This document shows positions 48,944 through 57,744 of a stretch of 64,000 bases of DNA, piece by piece; position 1 is the first letter of the stretch; every line of letters starts with the position of its first letter. The stretch spans positions 496,001 through 560,000 of the forward strand of contig NZ_SOQX01000001.1 of NCBI RefSeq assembly GCF_004366735.1, read 5' to 3'. The notes beneath the pieces were generated by a model. That model was not told where the DNA came from. It saw only the letters and a program-made list of their open reading frames with translations, and ran no database searches. The DNA is from Thiohalophilus thiocyanatoxydans. GTDB lineage: Bacteria; Pseudomonadota; Gammaproteobacteria; UBA6429; Thiohalophilaceae. The position numbers and the translations under genes are program-made.

Positions 48944-49159
48944 ATGGCAAAGGGTTCGAGTCCGACAGGCAAGGTTCTGGGACTGGCACTTATCGTGGTC
49001 GGCATCGGGCTGGCGATCTGGGGTTACCAGTTATCCCAGTCTGTCGGTTCGCAAATAACCGAAGCACTGACCGGCGCGGAACGCGACAGGGTGATGATGT
49101 TCTATATCGGCGGGGCGGCCAGCTTTGTTGTGGGCCTCTATCTCGCTGTGAAACGATAA
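48944..49159 (+). CDS. DUF3185 family small membrane protein
   Basis: A 71-residue protein with two helices (about 9-27 and 50-68): LALIVVGIGLAIWGYQ, then IGGAASFVVGLYLAVKR, the DUF3185 pattern. AGGAG lies 7 bases before the ATG at 48944; an in-frame ATG two codons earlier is less well placed. The family is often seen among general stress genes. Confidence 0.83.
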   Translation: MAKGSSPTGKVLGLALIVVGIGLAIWGYQLSQSVGSQITEALTGAERDRVMMFYIGGAASFVVGLYLAVKR

Positions 49160-49173
49160 CTTGTGGAGGAACT

Positions 49174-49425
49174 ATGGATATTACCGGCCTGATTGTCTTT
49201 TTGTTAATCGGCGCACTGGCGGGCTGGATCGCCGGCAAGGTGATCACGGGACGCGGGTTTGGCGTGCTGGGAAACATCGTGGTCGGGATCGTCGGCGCGG
49301 TGCTCGGCGGGGTCATGTTCCGGGTACTCGGCCTGGCCGCGACCGGGTTGATTGGCGAGATCATTACCGCGACGGTGGGGGCGATTGTCCTGCTGTATAT
49401 CGTCCTGCTGATCAAAAAAGTCTGA
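49174..49425 (+). CDS. GlsB/YeaQ/YmgE family stress membrane protein
   Basis: An 83-residue protein with three helices and the family pattern LIGALAGWIAGKVITGRGFG and NIVVGIVGAVLGG (transglycosylase-associated protein family). GGAGGAA precedes the ATG. Homologues are induced by envelope and osmotic stress; the molecular role is unknown. It lies 14 bases after the DUF3185 gene. Confidence 0.92.
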   Translation: MDITGLIVFLLIGALAGWIAGKVITGRGFGVLGNIVVGIVGAVLGGVMFRVLGLAATGLIGEIITATVGAIVLLYIVLLIKKV

Positions 49426-49428
49426 ACC

Positions 49429-49923
49429 ATGTCTGTGCTGTCCGTGCCCCGGCAGTTCGCCGGTCTGCTTCTCTGGCTGTTGCTGACCTTGGTGGCGGCG
49501 GCTCTGGGTGCCTGGGCCTCGATCGAAGCCGGATCGTTTTATCTTCAGCTCGAGCGGCCGGCCTGGGCGCCGCCCGGGTCGGTATTCTCGCCGGTGTGGA
49601 CGACCCTGTTTGTCCTGATGGCCATCGCCGCCTGGCTGGTCTGGCGCACCAACGGCGTTGCCGGTGCGCGGGTTGCGCTGTCGCTGTATTTCGTTCAGCT
49701 TGTTTTTAATGTGCTGTGGAGCTGGCTGTTTTTCGGCTGGCATCTCGGCGGCTGGGCATTTGCCGAGGTGCTCCTGTTGTGGGGGTTGATCCTGGCAACG
49801 CTGGTGGCCTTCTGGCACACCAGTCATTTGGCGGGGGTGTTACTGGTGCCTTATCTGCTGTGGGTCGGTTTTGCCGTAATATTGAATTACACGGTCTGGC
49901 AGCTCAATCCGGCATTACTTTAA
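49429..49923 (+). CDS. tspO: TspO/MBR family protein
   Basis: A 164-residue, five-helix protein with the TspO marks LERPAWAPPGSVFSPVWTTL, FVQLVFNVLWSWLFF and NYTVWQLN. TspO binds tetrapyrroles and is tied to oxygen and stress control in photosynthetic proteobacteria. The start lies three bases after the GlsB stop. There is no photosynthesis gene in the window. Confidence 0.94.
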   Translation: MSVLSVPRQFAGLLLWLLLTLVAAALGAWASIEAGSFYLQLERPAWAPPGSVFSPVWTTLFVLMAIAAWLVWRTNGVAGARVALSLYFVQLVFNVLWSWLFFGWHLGGWAFAEVLLLWGLILATLVAFWHTSHLAGVLLVPYLLWVGFAVILNYTVWQLNPALL

Positions 49924-50028
49924 ACCGTGCCGGGGGGTAGTGTTGATCCGGCAATGGCGAGGGTCAGGCTCGTTCTGTCATAGTCCATCCATTACGGGTA
50001 ATGACATATTGCACGGAGAGTGGAGGGT

Positions 50029-50472
50029 ATGTTCGATATCCTGTTGCTGTTACATCTTCTCGGCGCGACGATCTGGACCGGCGGACATCTTGTACTGTCT
50101 CTGGTCGTGCTGCCGGGAGTGTTACGCCGGCGCTCTGCCGGGGAACTGCTGCGTTTCGAGTCGGGCTATGAAAAGATCGGAATCCCGGCGCTGCTGGTAC
50201 AGGTGATCACCGGCATCATGCTGGCCTGGCGCATGGTGCCGGACGTGGCCCGGTGGTTCAGCTTCGACGGTTCGGTTTCGCAACTTGTGGGCATCAAGCT
50301 GTTGTTGCTGTTAGTGACCGCCGTTTTTGCGGTCGATGCGCGTCTGCGGATTATTCCCAATCTTTCTGAAAACAACCTGGTCGCTCTGGCCTGGCATGTG
50401 ATCCCTGTAACTATCATTTCTGTGTTGTTTGTGATCGTTGGCGTGTCATTTCGGACCGGCTGGTTTTATTGA
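50029..50472 (+). CDS. CopD-like membrane protein
   Basis: A 147-residue, four-helix protein. The start MFDILLLLHLLGATIWTGGH, with a histidine in helix 1 and another in helix 2, the segment VQVITGIMLAW and a late HVIP histidine are typical of the CopD/PF05425 or DUF2269-like families, which may bind copper or haem. GGAGGG lies just before the ATG. Function is inference from the fold. Confidence 0.75.
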   Translation: MFDILLLLHLLGATIWTGGHLVLSLVVLPGVLRRRSAGELLRFESGYEKIGIPALLVQVITGIMLAWRMVPDVARWFSFDGSVSQLVGIKLLLLLVTAVFAVDARLRIIPNLSENNLVALAWHVIPVTIISVLFVIVGVSFRTGWFY

Positions 50473-50731
50473 ATCATCTTCACTCATAACCGGCCTGATT
50501 TCGGCGTCCGGCGCCGCAGCTATTGTAATACTGCATCAAAGGGTTTTTGAAATCCGCTATGACTGTCGGTCAGCCTGCTCGTCGCAAAGTTTGCTATGCT
50601 TGGTCCGTGAAGGTCACTTGTGGGTCGGTATGCAGAGACTCGTCCTGTCAGGAGTGATTTCATGATGACCAAAGCTTACCGGGAAAAGGCGGTATTCGGA
50701 ATACAATTCAGGTCGATATGAGCCGGAAACT

Positions 50732-51139
50732 ATGACACAACCCGCGCTATTGCTGGTCTATGACAAGGAGTGTCCGGTCTGTGACATGTATTGCCGGCTT
50801 GTTCGGATTCGCGAGAGTGTTGGGGATCTGCAAATTGTCGATGCGCGCGATGACAGCGAGGTGCTGCGGGAGATCACCGACAATGGCCTGGATATCGATC
50901 AAGGGATGGTACTGAAAATGGGTGACAGGTTGTACTACGGGGCTGATGCCATCCATATGCTGGCGTTGATCAGTCAGCGCTCGGGCGTGTTCAATCGGTT
51001 CAATTACTGGCTGTTCAGCTCACAAAGACGCTCTCGCGTGTTGTACCCGGTGTTTCGATCTTTTCGCAACCTGTTACTCAAGCTTCTGGGCAAGACACGA
51101 ATCAACAATCTCGGCATACCGGGTAACGAAACCTTCTGA
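50732..51139 (+). CDS. DCC-family thiol-disulfide oxidoreductase-like protein
   Basis: A 135-residue protein of the DUF393/DCC family: LVYDKECPVCDMYCRLVRI holds the CxxC. The rest has the family pattern YYGADAIHMLALIS and a basic C-terminus. The thioredoxin-like fold suggests redox function; no partner is known. The 259 bases upstream contain a 19-codon frame at 50662 with a CAGGAG site, too short to judge. Confidence 0.88.
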   Translation: MTQPALLLVYDKECPVCDMYCRLVRIRESVGDLQIVDARDDSEVLREITDNGLDIDQGMVLKMGDRLYYGADAIHMLALISQRSGVFNRFNYWLFSSQRRSRVLYPVFRSFRNLLLKLLGKTRINNLGIPGNETF

Positions 51140-51205
51140 CCGGCTGTATATTAACCGGAGATGGGTAGAATTTCTTTTTGATTATATCGGGTTTACGGTG
51201 ATGCC

Positions 51206-51305
51206 TGGATTCCGGCATTCGCCGGAATGACGAAATAATTTTTACTCTGCGGTCCTCTGCACCCAAACAACGGGCATAAACGCCTTCGCGCCTCTGCGTT
51301 GAGGC
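51206..51305. repeat. Intergenic repeats between the DCC gene and pyrK
   Basis: ATTCCGGC-ATTC-GCCGGAAT inside 51206-51232 is a short perfect hairpin of the GGATTCC/GGAATGACG type common between bacterial genes. It is followed by CTCTGCGGTCCTCTGC and CGCGCCTCTGCGTTGAGG, degenerate copies of the repeat at 1.2 kb. The pair lies between convergent genes. Confidence 0.65.
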
Positions 51306-51311
51306 TCCTTT

Positions 51312-52187
51312 TCAGAAAACAGCGTAGGCGTCGAACACTGGTCCGTCGACACAGACGCGTTTCATGGCCGGACCCTGTTCAGTTTGAACCTGCACCACGC
51401 AACCGGCGCAACCGCCGACTGCGCAGGCCATGAATTCTTCCAGCGAGACCTGGCAGGGCAGATCGTATTCTTTAGCGAGTCTGGCGACGGCTTCCAGCAT
51501 GGGGTGCGGGCCGCAACTGAAGATTTCCACTTCATGACGTTCTTCATCCGCCAGGGAATCGAGCCAGTGGCGGGCAAGGTCGGTGACGTAACCGTCATGG
51601 CAACCGGGGTAGCCCTGCGTGCTGGTCAGGCGCGAGGGGATGTTCCACTGTTCGATCAACGGCATGGCTGCGATAACACCCCCGGGCATGCCGGGAACCA
51701 TGAATTCGGACGGCTGGCTCTGGAAGGGAAAGGGCACTTCGGAGCCGAGGATCACAAAGGGCTGGTAATTTGTGTCCTGGCGCAGAACATCGGCGCAGAA
51801 GATCATCGGCGGCATGCCGACGCCACCGCCGATCAGCAAGGGGCGCTTTTTGTCAGCATGAAATTCGAACGGCTTGCCGATGGGCCCCATCAGGTTCAGC
51901 GTATCGCCGATGCCGTTTTGCGCCAAAAGCGCGGTGCCTTCACCGAACACCTTGTAGAGCAGATCCACGTAACCCTTTTGCGCATCGACCCGCATGATCG
52001 AGATGGGCCGGCGCATGGGACGCTGGGCGTTGACGGTCAGATGCACGAAGCTGCCGGGCAGGGCGCGGGCGGCGATCTGCGGCGCCTGCAGACGCAGGGT
52101 GTATTGATCGCCGGGGTGGGCGTCGTGCGCCAGAATCTCGGCCTCTTCGACAAAAATCGTCTCGCGCTGTGACAGGGCGGCGTTCAC
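51312..52187 (-). CDS. pyrK: PyrK-type iron-sulfur flavoprotein, dihydroorotate dehydrogenase electron transfer subunit
   Basis: A 291-residue ferredoxin-reductase-like protein. It has the FAD motif MRRPISIMRV, the NAD motif IGGGVGMPPMIF, FSCGPHPMLEAV, and four cysteines for a 2Fe-2S cluster (CAVGGCAGC, then RVCVDGPVFDA). In class 1B dihydroorotate dehydrogenase, PyrK passes electrons from PyrD to NAD. Its start overlaps pyrC' by four bases. No pyrD lies in the window, so the catalytic partner is unknown. Confidence 0.9.
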   Translation of the reverse strand: MNAALSQRETIFVEEAEILAHDAHPGDQYTLRLQAPQIAARALPGSFVHLTVNAQRPMRRPISIMRVDAQKGYVDLLYKVFGEGTALLAQNGIGDTLNLMGPIGKPFEFHADKKRPLLIGGGVGMPPMIFCADVLRQDTNYQPFVILGSEVPFPFQSQPSEFMVPGMPGGVIAAMPLIEQWNIPSRLTSTQGYPGCHDGYVTDLARHWLDSLADEERHEVEIFSCGPHPMLEAVARLAKEYDLPCQVSLEEFMACAVGGCAGCVVQVQTEQGPAMKRVCVDGPVFDAYAVF

Positions 52188-53467
52188 AGGTTGACCTGAT
52201 AAACGGATTCGCCGGCCAGCAGGGTCTGGTTGACCCGACCCTGCATCTCCCAGCCGAGAAACGGCGTGTTCTTGCCGGCACTGGCCAGGGTGTTGTAATC
52301 GACGGTCCAGCGCTCGTCGGGATCGAAGATGCAGACATCGGCGCGATCACCGACCCCGAGGCGGCCGCCGTCGATGCCGAGAATCGTGGCCGGCTCGTGG
52401 GTGATCCGGGCGATGGCGTCGGAGAGGGACATGACGTTTTCCTCCGCCAGGCGCAGGGTCAGCGGCAGCAGGGTCTCCAGTGCCGAGATACCCGGTTCGG
52501 TCTCGCAAAACGGCGCCAGCTTGGCATCGGGATCGTGCGGCTGGTGGGCCGAGCTGATGGCGTTGATGGTGCCCTTGCCCAGACCGGCGCGCAGGCCGTC
52601 CAGATCGCGCCGGGTGCGCAGCGGCGGGATCACATGGCAGGCACTGTTGAAGTCGCCGATGTCCATCTCGGTGAGATAGAGCTGATGGGCGGCCACGTCG
52701 GTCGAGACCGGCAGGTTGTCGTGCCGGGCGCGGGCGATCTTCTGGATCGACTGGGTGCAGCTCAAATGCATGAAGTGCGCGCGTACCCCGGTCTGTTCAA
52801 TCAGCATCAGATCCCGGGCCACCGCCACGGTCTCGGCCGATTCGGGAATCCCGGGCAGGCCGAGCCGGGTGCTGATGGCCCCTTCGTGGGCGCAGCCGGT
52901 ATTGCTCAGCCAGGGATCGTTGGCGTAGATAAACACCGTCAGATTGAAGTTAGCGGCGTATTCCAGGGCGCGGCGATAGACCAGGGTATTGTTCAGCGGC
53001 TGCAGGGCGTTGCTGACGGCGATACAGCCGCCCTCGCGCATCAGCTCTTCCATCTCGCTCAGGTGTTCGCCCTGCAACTGCACGGTCAGGGCGCCCAGGG
53101 TCACCACCCGGGCATAGCCGGCCTGGCGGGCGCGGTGATGGATCAGCTCGGCGACCGCCGGGGTGTCGATAATCGGATCGGTATCCGGTTGCACGCACAA
53201 CGTGGTGATGCCGCCGGCGGCCGCGGCGCGGGTCTCGCTGGCGATGGTTGATTTGTGCTCCTGGCCCGGCTCGCGCAGGCGGGCGTTGAGATCCACCAGC
53301 CCGGGGATCACGATCCGATCCGTGGCGTCGATCACCTGATCGGCGCTGAAGCCGTCCGGCGCCGTGTCGATGGCGGCCACCTGGCCGTCGGCGAGATAGA
53401 GATCATGCCGGCCATCGATCTGGTTGGCCGGGTCGATGAGGCGCCCCCCTTTTATATGGATACGCAT
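52184..53467 (-). CDS. pyrC': Dihydroorotase-like protein PyrC', probably inactive
   Basis: A 427-residue amidohydrolase-fold protein closest to class I dihydroorotases, but the zinc motif DxHxHxRxP reads DLNARLREPG, so both metal histidines are gone, and the usual late DHAPH is SAHQPH. In Pseudomonas the equivalent PyrC' is catalytically dead and holds the aspartate transcarbamoylase dodecamer together with PyrB. Same order here: pyrB stop and pyrC' start share one base. A working dihydroorotase must be elsewhere. Confidence 0.93.
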   Translation of the reverse strand: MRIHIKGGRLIDPANQIDGRHDLYLADGQVAAIDTAPDGFSADQVIDATDRIVIPGLVDLNARLREPGQEHKSTIASETRAAAAGGITTLCVQPDTDPIIDTPAVAELIHHRARQAGYARVVTLGALTVQLQGEHLSEMEELMREGGCIAVSNALQPLNNTLVYRRALEYAANFNLTVFIYANDPWLSNTGCAHEGAISTRLGLPGIPESAETVAVARDLMLIEQTGVRAHFMHLSCTQSIQKIARARHDNLPVSTDVAAHQLYLTEMDIGDFNSACHVIPPLRTRRDLDGLRAGLGKGTINAISSAHQPHDPDAKLAPFCETEPGISALETLLPLTLRLAEENVMSLSDAIARITHEPATILGIDGGRLGVGDRADVCIFDPDERWTVDYNTLASAGKNTPFLGWEMQGRVNQTLLAGESVYQVNL

Positions 53468-54447
53468 CAGGCTTCCCCCTCCTCGCCGGACGGTTTGCGG
53501 CCCAGCACCACCGACATGACCGCCATGCGCACCGCGATGCCGTTGCTGACCTGTTCCAGAATCACCGACTGGGGCCCGTCGGCAACGCTCGACTCGATCT
53601 CCACGCCGCGGTTAATGGGGCCGGGGTGCATGACGATGGCGTCGGGTTTGGCCAGCGCCAGTTTCTCCTGGGTCAGGCCGTAGGTCTGGAAATACTCCAG
53701 TTCACTGGGCAGCAGGGCGCCGTCCATGCGCTCGCGTTGCAGGCGCAGCATGATCACCACATCCACGTCCTTCAGTCCCTCGCGGACATCGTGATAGACA
53801 TGCACACCCATCTGCTCCAGGTAGGGCGGGATCAGGGTGCAGGGGCCGATAGCGCGGATTTCCGGCACCCCCAGGGTATTGAGGGCGTGGATCTGCGAGC
53901 GGGCCACCCGCGAGTGCATCAGATCCCCGACGATGGCCACGCGCAGCGCGGTGAAGTCGGGTTTGTGCTTGCGAATGGTGAACACATCGAGCATCGCCTG
54001 GGTCGGATGGGCGTGACGCCCGTCGCCGGCGTTGATAATACTGATGTGCGGTACCACGTGCTGGGCGATAAAATGGGCCGCGCCGCTTTGTTCGTGGCGC
54101 ACCACGAACATGTCGCAGTGCATCGCCTCCAGGTTATGCAGCATGTCGAGCAGGCTCTCGCCCTTGCTGGTGGAGGAGGTGCTGATGTTGACGTTGAGCA
54201 CGTCGGCGGAGAGCCGCTTGGCGGCCAGCTCAAAGGTGGTGCGGGTGCGGGTACTGGATTCGAAGAACAGGTTGACGATGGTCTTGCCGCGCAACAGCGG
54301 GACTTTCTTGACCGGCTGGTTGCCGACGGTAACGAAGTTTTCGGCGGTATCGAGTATCTGGGTGAGGGTCTCGCGCTTGTGCCCTTCAATGGTCAGAAAA
54401 TGGCGCAACTGGCCCTGGCTGTCGCATTGAATATCCTGCCGTTTCAT
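53467..54447 (-). CDS. pyrB: Aspartate carbamoyltransferase catalytic subunit
   Basis: First committed step of pyrimidine synthesis. A 326-residue protein with the carbamoyl-phosphate site [20 protein letters not shown] and the aspartate-binding MLRLQRERM. The N-terminal extension before residue 12 is like that of class A enzymes, which pair with PyrC'. The start overlaps the pyrR stop by four bases. There is no pyrI regulatory gene. Confidence 0.97.
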   Translation of the reverse strand: MKRQDIQCDSQGQLRHFLTIEGHKRETLTQILDTAENFVTVGNQPVKKVPLLRGKTIVNLFFESSTRTRTTFELAAKRLSADVLNVNISTSSTSKGESLLDMLHNLEAMHCDMFVVRHEQSGAAHFIAQHVVPHISIINAGDGRHAHPTQAMLDVFTIRKHKPDFTALRVAIVGDLMHSRVARSQIHALNTLGVPEIRAIGPCTLIPPYLEQMGVHVYHDVREGLKDVDVVIMLRLQRERMDGALLPSELEYFQTYGLTQEKLALAKPDAIVMHPGPINRGVEIESSVADGPQSVILEQVSNGIAVRMAVMSVVLGRKPSGEEGEA

Positions 54448-54950
54448 TTGCTCTCCTGGATTAACAGCTCCAGCGGATCCGGCCCGGTCAGTTTGACATG
54501 CTGGTGCGCCTCGAGAGTCAGGCGCTCGCCGGCCACGTCGGCGCAGATGGGCAGTTCGCGCCCGCTGCGTTCCACCAGGCAGGCCAGGATGATCGAGGCG
54601 GGCCGGCCGTAGTCGAAAATTTCGTTCATGGCGGCGCGAATCGTGCGCCCGGTGTGCAGCACGTCGTCGATCAGCACGATGTGCCGATCATCGACCGAGA
54701 ACGGCAGGTTGGAGGGCTCCACCTGCGGATGCAGACCGATGCGGGTGAAGTCGTCGCGATAGAAGGTGATGTTGAGCGTGCCCAGCGGTTGCTCGGGCTT
54801 GAGTTGCTGATGAATCCGTTCGGCGATCCAGGCGCCACCGGTGTGGATGCCGATGATGGCCGGATCGGTGATATGCCGTGAGTTGAGCAGGGATTGCAGA
54901 TCGCCGGCCATCGGGCTCAGCAGGGTCTGGACGTCACGGCGTTCGCTCAT
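54444..54950 (-). CDS. pyrR: PyrR, uracil phosphoribosyltransferase-fold regulator
   Basis: A 168-residue protein with the PRPP-loop [20 protein letters not shown] and the PyrR-type [17 protein letters not shown]. In Gram-positive bacteria PyrR binds pyr mRNA; in gammaproteobacteria its regulatory role upstream of pyrB is less clear, and uracil salvage may be its main activity. It overlaps the ruvX stop by 17 bases. Confidence 0.95.
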   Translation of the reverse strand: MSERRDVQTLLSPMAGDLQSLLNSRHITDPAIIGIHTGGAWIAERIHQQLKPEQPLGTLNITFYRDDFTRIGLHPQVEPSNLPFSVDDRHIVLIDDVLHTGRTIRAAMNEIFDYGRPASIILACLVERSGRELPICADVAGERLTLEAHQHVKLTGPDPLELLIQESK

Positions 54951-55401
54951 GTTGTTCCGGGGTCAGTTGCTGGTCGAACCAGCTTTGCAGTATCAGTTGC
55001 GCGGCGACCTGATCGATATCCTCGGGATCGGACCGGCCGGCTCCGTTGTGCGAGCGTTCTTCGAGCAGTTGTTCCGCCTCGTAGGAGGTCAGCCGCTCAT
55101 CGACCATCTCGACGGGCAGATTGTAACGCCCTTTGAGCTGATTACCAAAGCGTCTTGCGCGCCGGGTCATCTCCTGGTCTTCCCCCTCCAGGGTCAGGGG
55201 GAGGCCGACAATGAGCAGATCGGGCTGCCATTCGGCAATGAGCCGGGTAATGGCGTCCCAGTCGGGCTTGTCGGTCTTGCGACTGAGGGTGATGAGCGGG
55301 GCGACGCTGCGGGTCACTTCCTGGCCGACGGCCACGCCGATGCGCCGCAGACCGTAATCGAACCCCAGCAGGGTTCTGGGTCGGGGTGTGGGTCGGGTCA
55401 T
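54934..55401 (-). CDS. ruvX: RuvX/YqgF pre-16S rRNA nuclease
   Basis: A 155-residue RuvC-fold nuclease that helps finish the 5' end of 16S rRNA. It has LLGFDYGLRRIGVAVGQ, IVGLPLTLEGEDQ and VDERLTSYEAEQLL, with a DQVAAQLILQ end that holds the last catalytic acid. The ATG at 55401 gives the typical length; the frame is open far upstream because it overlaps yqgE in another register. It follows yqgE by 8 bases. Confidence 0.95.
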   Translation of the reverse strand: MTRPTPRPRTLLGFDYGLRRIGVAVGQEVTRSVAPLITLSRKTDKPDWDAITRLIAEWQPDLLIVGLPLTLEGEDQEMTRRARRFGNQLKGRYNLPVEMVDERLTSYEAEQLLEERSHNGAGRSDPEDIDQVAAQLILQSWFDQQLTPEQHERTP

Positions 55402-55409
55402 GGGTCGAC

Positions 55410-55973
55410 TCACGCGTGACCCATGTCCGTCGACAGGGTCGCGATATCCACGCCGAGTCCCGCCGCCGCGGCGCTCCAGCGTTTTTCCACCGGGTAGTCG
55501 AAAATGATCCGGCTGTCGGCCGGGCCGCTCAGCCAGCTGTTGGCGGCCAGCTCCTCTTCCAGCTGGCCTTCGCCCCAGCCGGCATAGCCCAGGGCGATCA
55601 GAAACTGCTCCGGCCCCACCCCGCCGGCGATGGCGTCGATGATGTCCTGGGACATGGTCAGCCCCACCTCGGGGGTGACCTCCAGGGTGCTGTCCCACTC
55701 GCCCAGCGGGGTGTGCAGGACGAAGCCGCGTTCCAGCTGGACCGGCCCCCCCTGGTAGATCGGCGTGTCGGCCAGTTCCGGCTCGGTCACCTCGATGTCC
55801 AGCTGCGTGGCCAGATCGGTAAGGGTCAGATCGGTGGGCCGGTTGATGATGATGCCCAGCGCGCCCTGCGGATTGTGCTCGCACAGATAGGCGACCGTGT
55901 GCTCAAAGTTGGGATCCGCCAGGGACGGCATGGCGATGAGAAACTGGTTACTCAGTTGGGCGATGTAACTCAT
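55410..55973 (-). CDS. yqgE: YqgE/AlgH family protein
   Basis: A 187-residue protein with the YqgE signature: FLIAMPSLADPNFEHTVAYL, GALGIIINRP, GGPVQLERGFVLH and ALGYAGWGEGQLEEEL. Function is uncertain; AlgH was named from a Pseudomonas alginate regulator. It starts the yqgE-ruvX-pyrR-pyrB-pyrC'-pyrK operon. Confidence 0.95.
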   Translation of the reverse strand: MSYIAQLSNQFLIAMPSLADPNFEHTVAYLCEHNPQGALGIIINRPTDLTLTDLATQLDIEVTEPELADTPIYQGGPVQLERGFVLHTPLGEWDSTLEVTPEVGLTMSQDIIDAIAGGVGPEQFLIALGYAGWGEGQLEEELAANSWLSGPADSRIIFDYPVEKRWSAAAAGLGVDIATLSTDMGHA

Positions 55974-56124
55974 GCTTCAAGTATCGGGCAGGATGGCGGC
56001 ACAGACAAGTTGCATCTAAACAACTATTTCAAATTTCATGCACACTTTATAAGCTGGTTAATTCTGTCAGTGACGCTGGCGATACGGAGAATGTCAGGTA
56101 GCGCTTCGCGCAACCTGACCCACT

Positions 56125-57027
56125 CTAGCGTGTTAACCCCAGCGTCGATCCGCTTTTAAACCGCCAGACCCGGGGAATGTGCAGGATGTCGGTGTCTTCC
56201 AGGATCGCCTCGGTCAAGGGCGGGAACGGCGCGGCCAGGCGGACGATATTCTGTGCCGCCTCATCTAGTACCTCGTGCCCCGAAGAGCGCAACACGCGGA
56301 CTGACTTGAGGGTGCCGTCGGGGTTGATGGCGACATCGAGCAATAGATCACCGGTGAGGTTGTTACGCACCGCCTGTTCGGGGTAGTTGAGATTGCCGAT
56401 CCGTTCGACCTTGGCGCGCCAGGCATCGAGATAGGCGGCAAAGCGGTGCTCGCGGGTCTTGGCGCCGCGTACGTAGGTCTCCCGCGGAGTGACTTGATAG
56501 GCCTGTTTCATCTCGTCGATCTCGGCGCTGAGCCGGGCGATCTGCCGGCTGCGCTCGTAGAGCTGGGCGGCGGTGACCTCCGTCGGTTGCGGCGGTTCCT
56601 TCTCCTGTTGCGTCTCGCTGTCGACCTTCTCGGGGGTCCGGGGAGCGGTCATCACTTCCTGCCGGGCTGTCTGTTCCGGGGTGGGCGGGGGCGCCAGGTC
56701 CTGCGGACTGTCGGGCGCCATGCCGCTCTCGTCGGTCGGCTGCGGATTGGAGAAGGGGCTGCTGTCGCGGACTTTTTCCTGCACATTGCCGCCGCCTTCC
56801 TGGTTGGCCTGGGCGAGATACTCGGCGTCTTCCGGCTCGGCGTCCGACTCGTTATGCACCAGGGTGACTTCCATGGTGGTCAGGGCGTCATTGGCGTCGG
56901 GATCGGTCAGATCGAATCCCACGCCAAGAATCAGGATGGCGTGTATCGCCAGTGCCAGGAACAGGGTCATCCCGAACCGATCGCCCGGGGTTACCGGGTT
57001 CGAATTGTTGCGTACAGCTTCAGTCAT
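56125..57027 (-). CDS. TonB family energy transducer, TonB3-like
   Basis: A 300-residue protein with one N-terminal helix (about 20-42, FGMTLFLALAIHAILILGV), a proline-rich and charged periplasmic spacer (about 90-160), then a coiled segment and the TonB C-terminal domain (GNLNYPEQAVRNNLTGDLLL, GTLKSVRVLRSSG). The position between yqgE and gshB matches P. aeruginosa TonB3, which has been linked to twitching motility, in keeping with pilGHIJ nearby. It overlaps the end of the gx gene by 8 bases. Confidence 0.88.
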   Translation of the reverse strand: MTEAVRNNSNPVTPGDRFGMTLFLALAIHAILILGVGFDLTDPDANDALTTMEVTLVHNESDAEPEDAEYLAQANQEGGGNVQEKVRDSSPFSNPQPTDESGMAPDSPQDLAPPPTPEQTARQEVMTAPRTPEKVDSETQQEKEPPQPTEVTAAQLYERSRQIARLSAEIDEMKQAYQVTPRETYVRGAKTREHRFAAYLDAWRAKVERIGNLNYPEQAVRNNLTGDLLLDVAINPDGTLKSVRVLRSSGHEVLDEAAQNIVRLAAPFPPLTEAILEDTDILHIPRVWRFKSGSTLGLTR

Positions 57028-57529
57028 GCAGATGTTTTACCACTTTCTGGGTAATTATACCGTTGACCAGTCCCACCAGCACGGCAAAGCTGAGCAAAAC
57101 CGGAAACAGTCTCCAGATCCCCGCATGCGGGACAAACCAGCCCCAGGCGAGCAGGAACTGGCCACTGATATGGGCCATGGCCGCGGCCAGGCTGTAACCG
57201 ACCGGCCCGAAGCCGCGCCCGGGCAGGCGGGTCATGGGCCAGAGGATCAACAACGAGGCCAGCGCGCCGGCCAGCGAGAGCATGAAGGTGGGCGACAAAA
57301 AGGTCCCCAGCAACAGACTGCCCACCAGCACCCGCAGCAGACTGACCCAGGCCGCTGTCGACCAGCCGTACAGACACAGCACGCAGATGGTAATGACATT
57401 GGCAAAGCCCGGTTTCAAGCCGGGCAGCGGGCTGGGCAGCAGCGCCTCCAGAATATGGATCGACACCGCCGCTGCCGCCAGCCAGGCAATACGATGATCT
57501 TCGACAGTGGGGTGCAGGTGTAGTTTCAA
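57020..57529 (-). CDS. Gx transporter / heptaprenyl diphosphate synthase component I family membrane protein
   Basis: A 169-residue integral protein with about five helices. The segment ALLPSPLPGLKPGFANVITI is the family's PxPGxKxGxAN motif and resembles ECF-transporter substrate subunits; GALASLLILWPM and SLAAAMAHISGQFLLAW are also typical. It may import a vitamin or flavin precursor. It overlaps tonB by 8 bases and lies downstream of the apbE-nusGII pair. Confidence 0.85.
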   Translation of the reverse strand: MKLHLHPTVEDHRIAWLAAAAVSIHILEALLPSPLPGLKPGFANVITICVLCLYGWSTAAWVSLLRVLVGSLLLGTFLSPTFMLSLAGALASLLILWPMTRLPGRGFGPVGYSLAAAMAHISGQFLLAWGWFVPHAGIWRLFPVLLSFAVLVGLVNGIITQKVVKHLHD

Positions 57530-57580
57530 TTTTGAGAGGCCCGGGTGATTCAGGCAAAGAGCTTAACGCAGACAGGTGTA

Positions 57581-57711
57581 ATGTTGAATTTTAAATGCTG
57601 AATTTTGAATTAACTCTTGGGCGCGCCAGTGCCTTGAGTAGCCTGCTTGATGTGCCTGTCCCTGATAAAAAAGTTCAAAATTTAAAATTCAACATTAAAA
57701 ATTCATAATTA
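57581..57711. repeat. AT-rich inverted repeat between nusGII and gx genes
   Basis: ATGTTGAATTTTAAAT at 57581-57596 pairs exactly with ATTTAAAATTCAACAT at 57680-57695; both arms go on into related words (GAATTTTGAATTAA, AAAAATTCATAATTA). Base composition here is far below the GC of the neighbours. GCGTCTCTGCGTTGAAGG follows at 57717. No gene is present in 57530-57744. Confidence 0.8.
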
Positions 57712-57744
57712 GTATTCGCGTCTCTGCGTTGAAGGTTTTGTATG

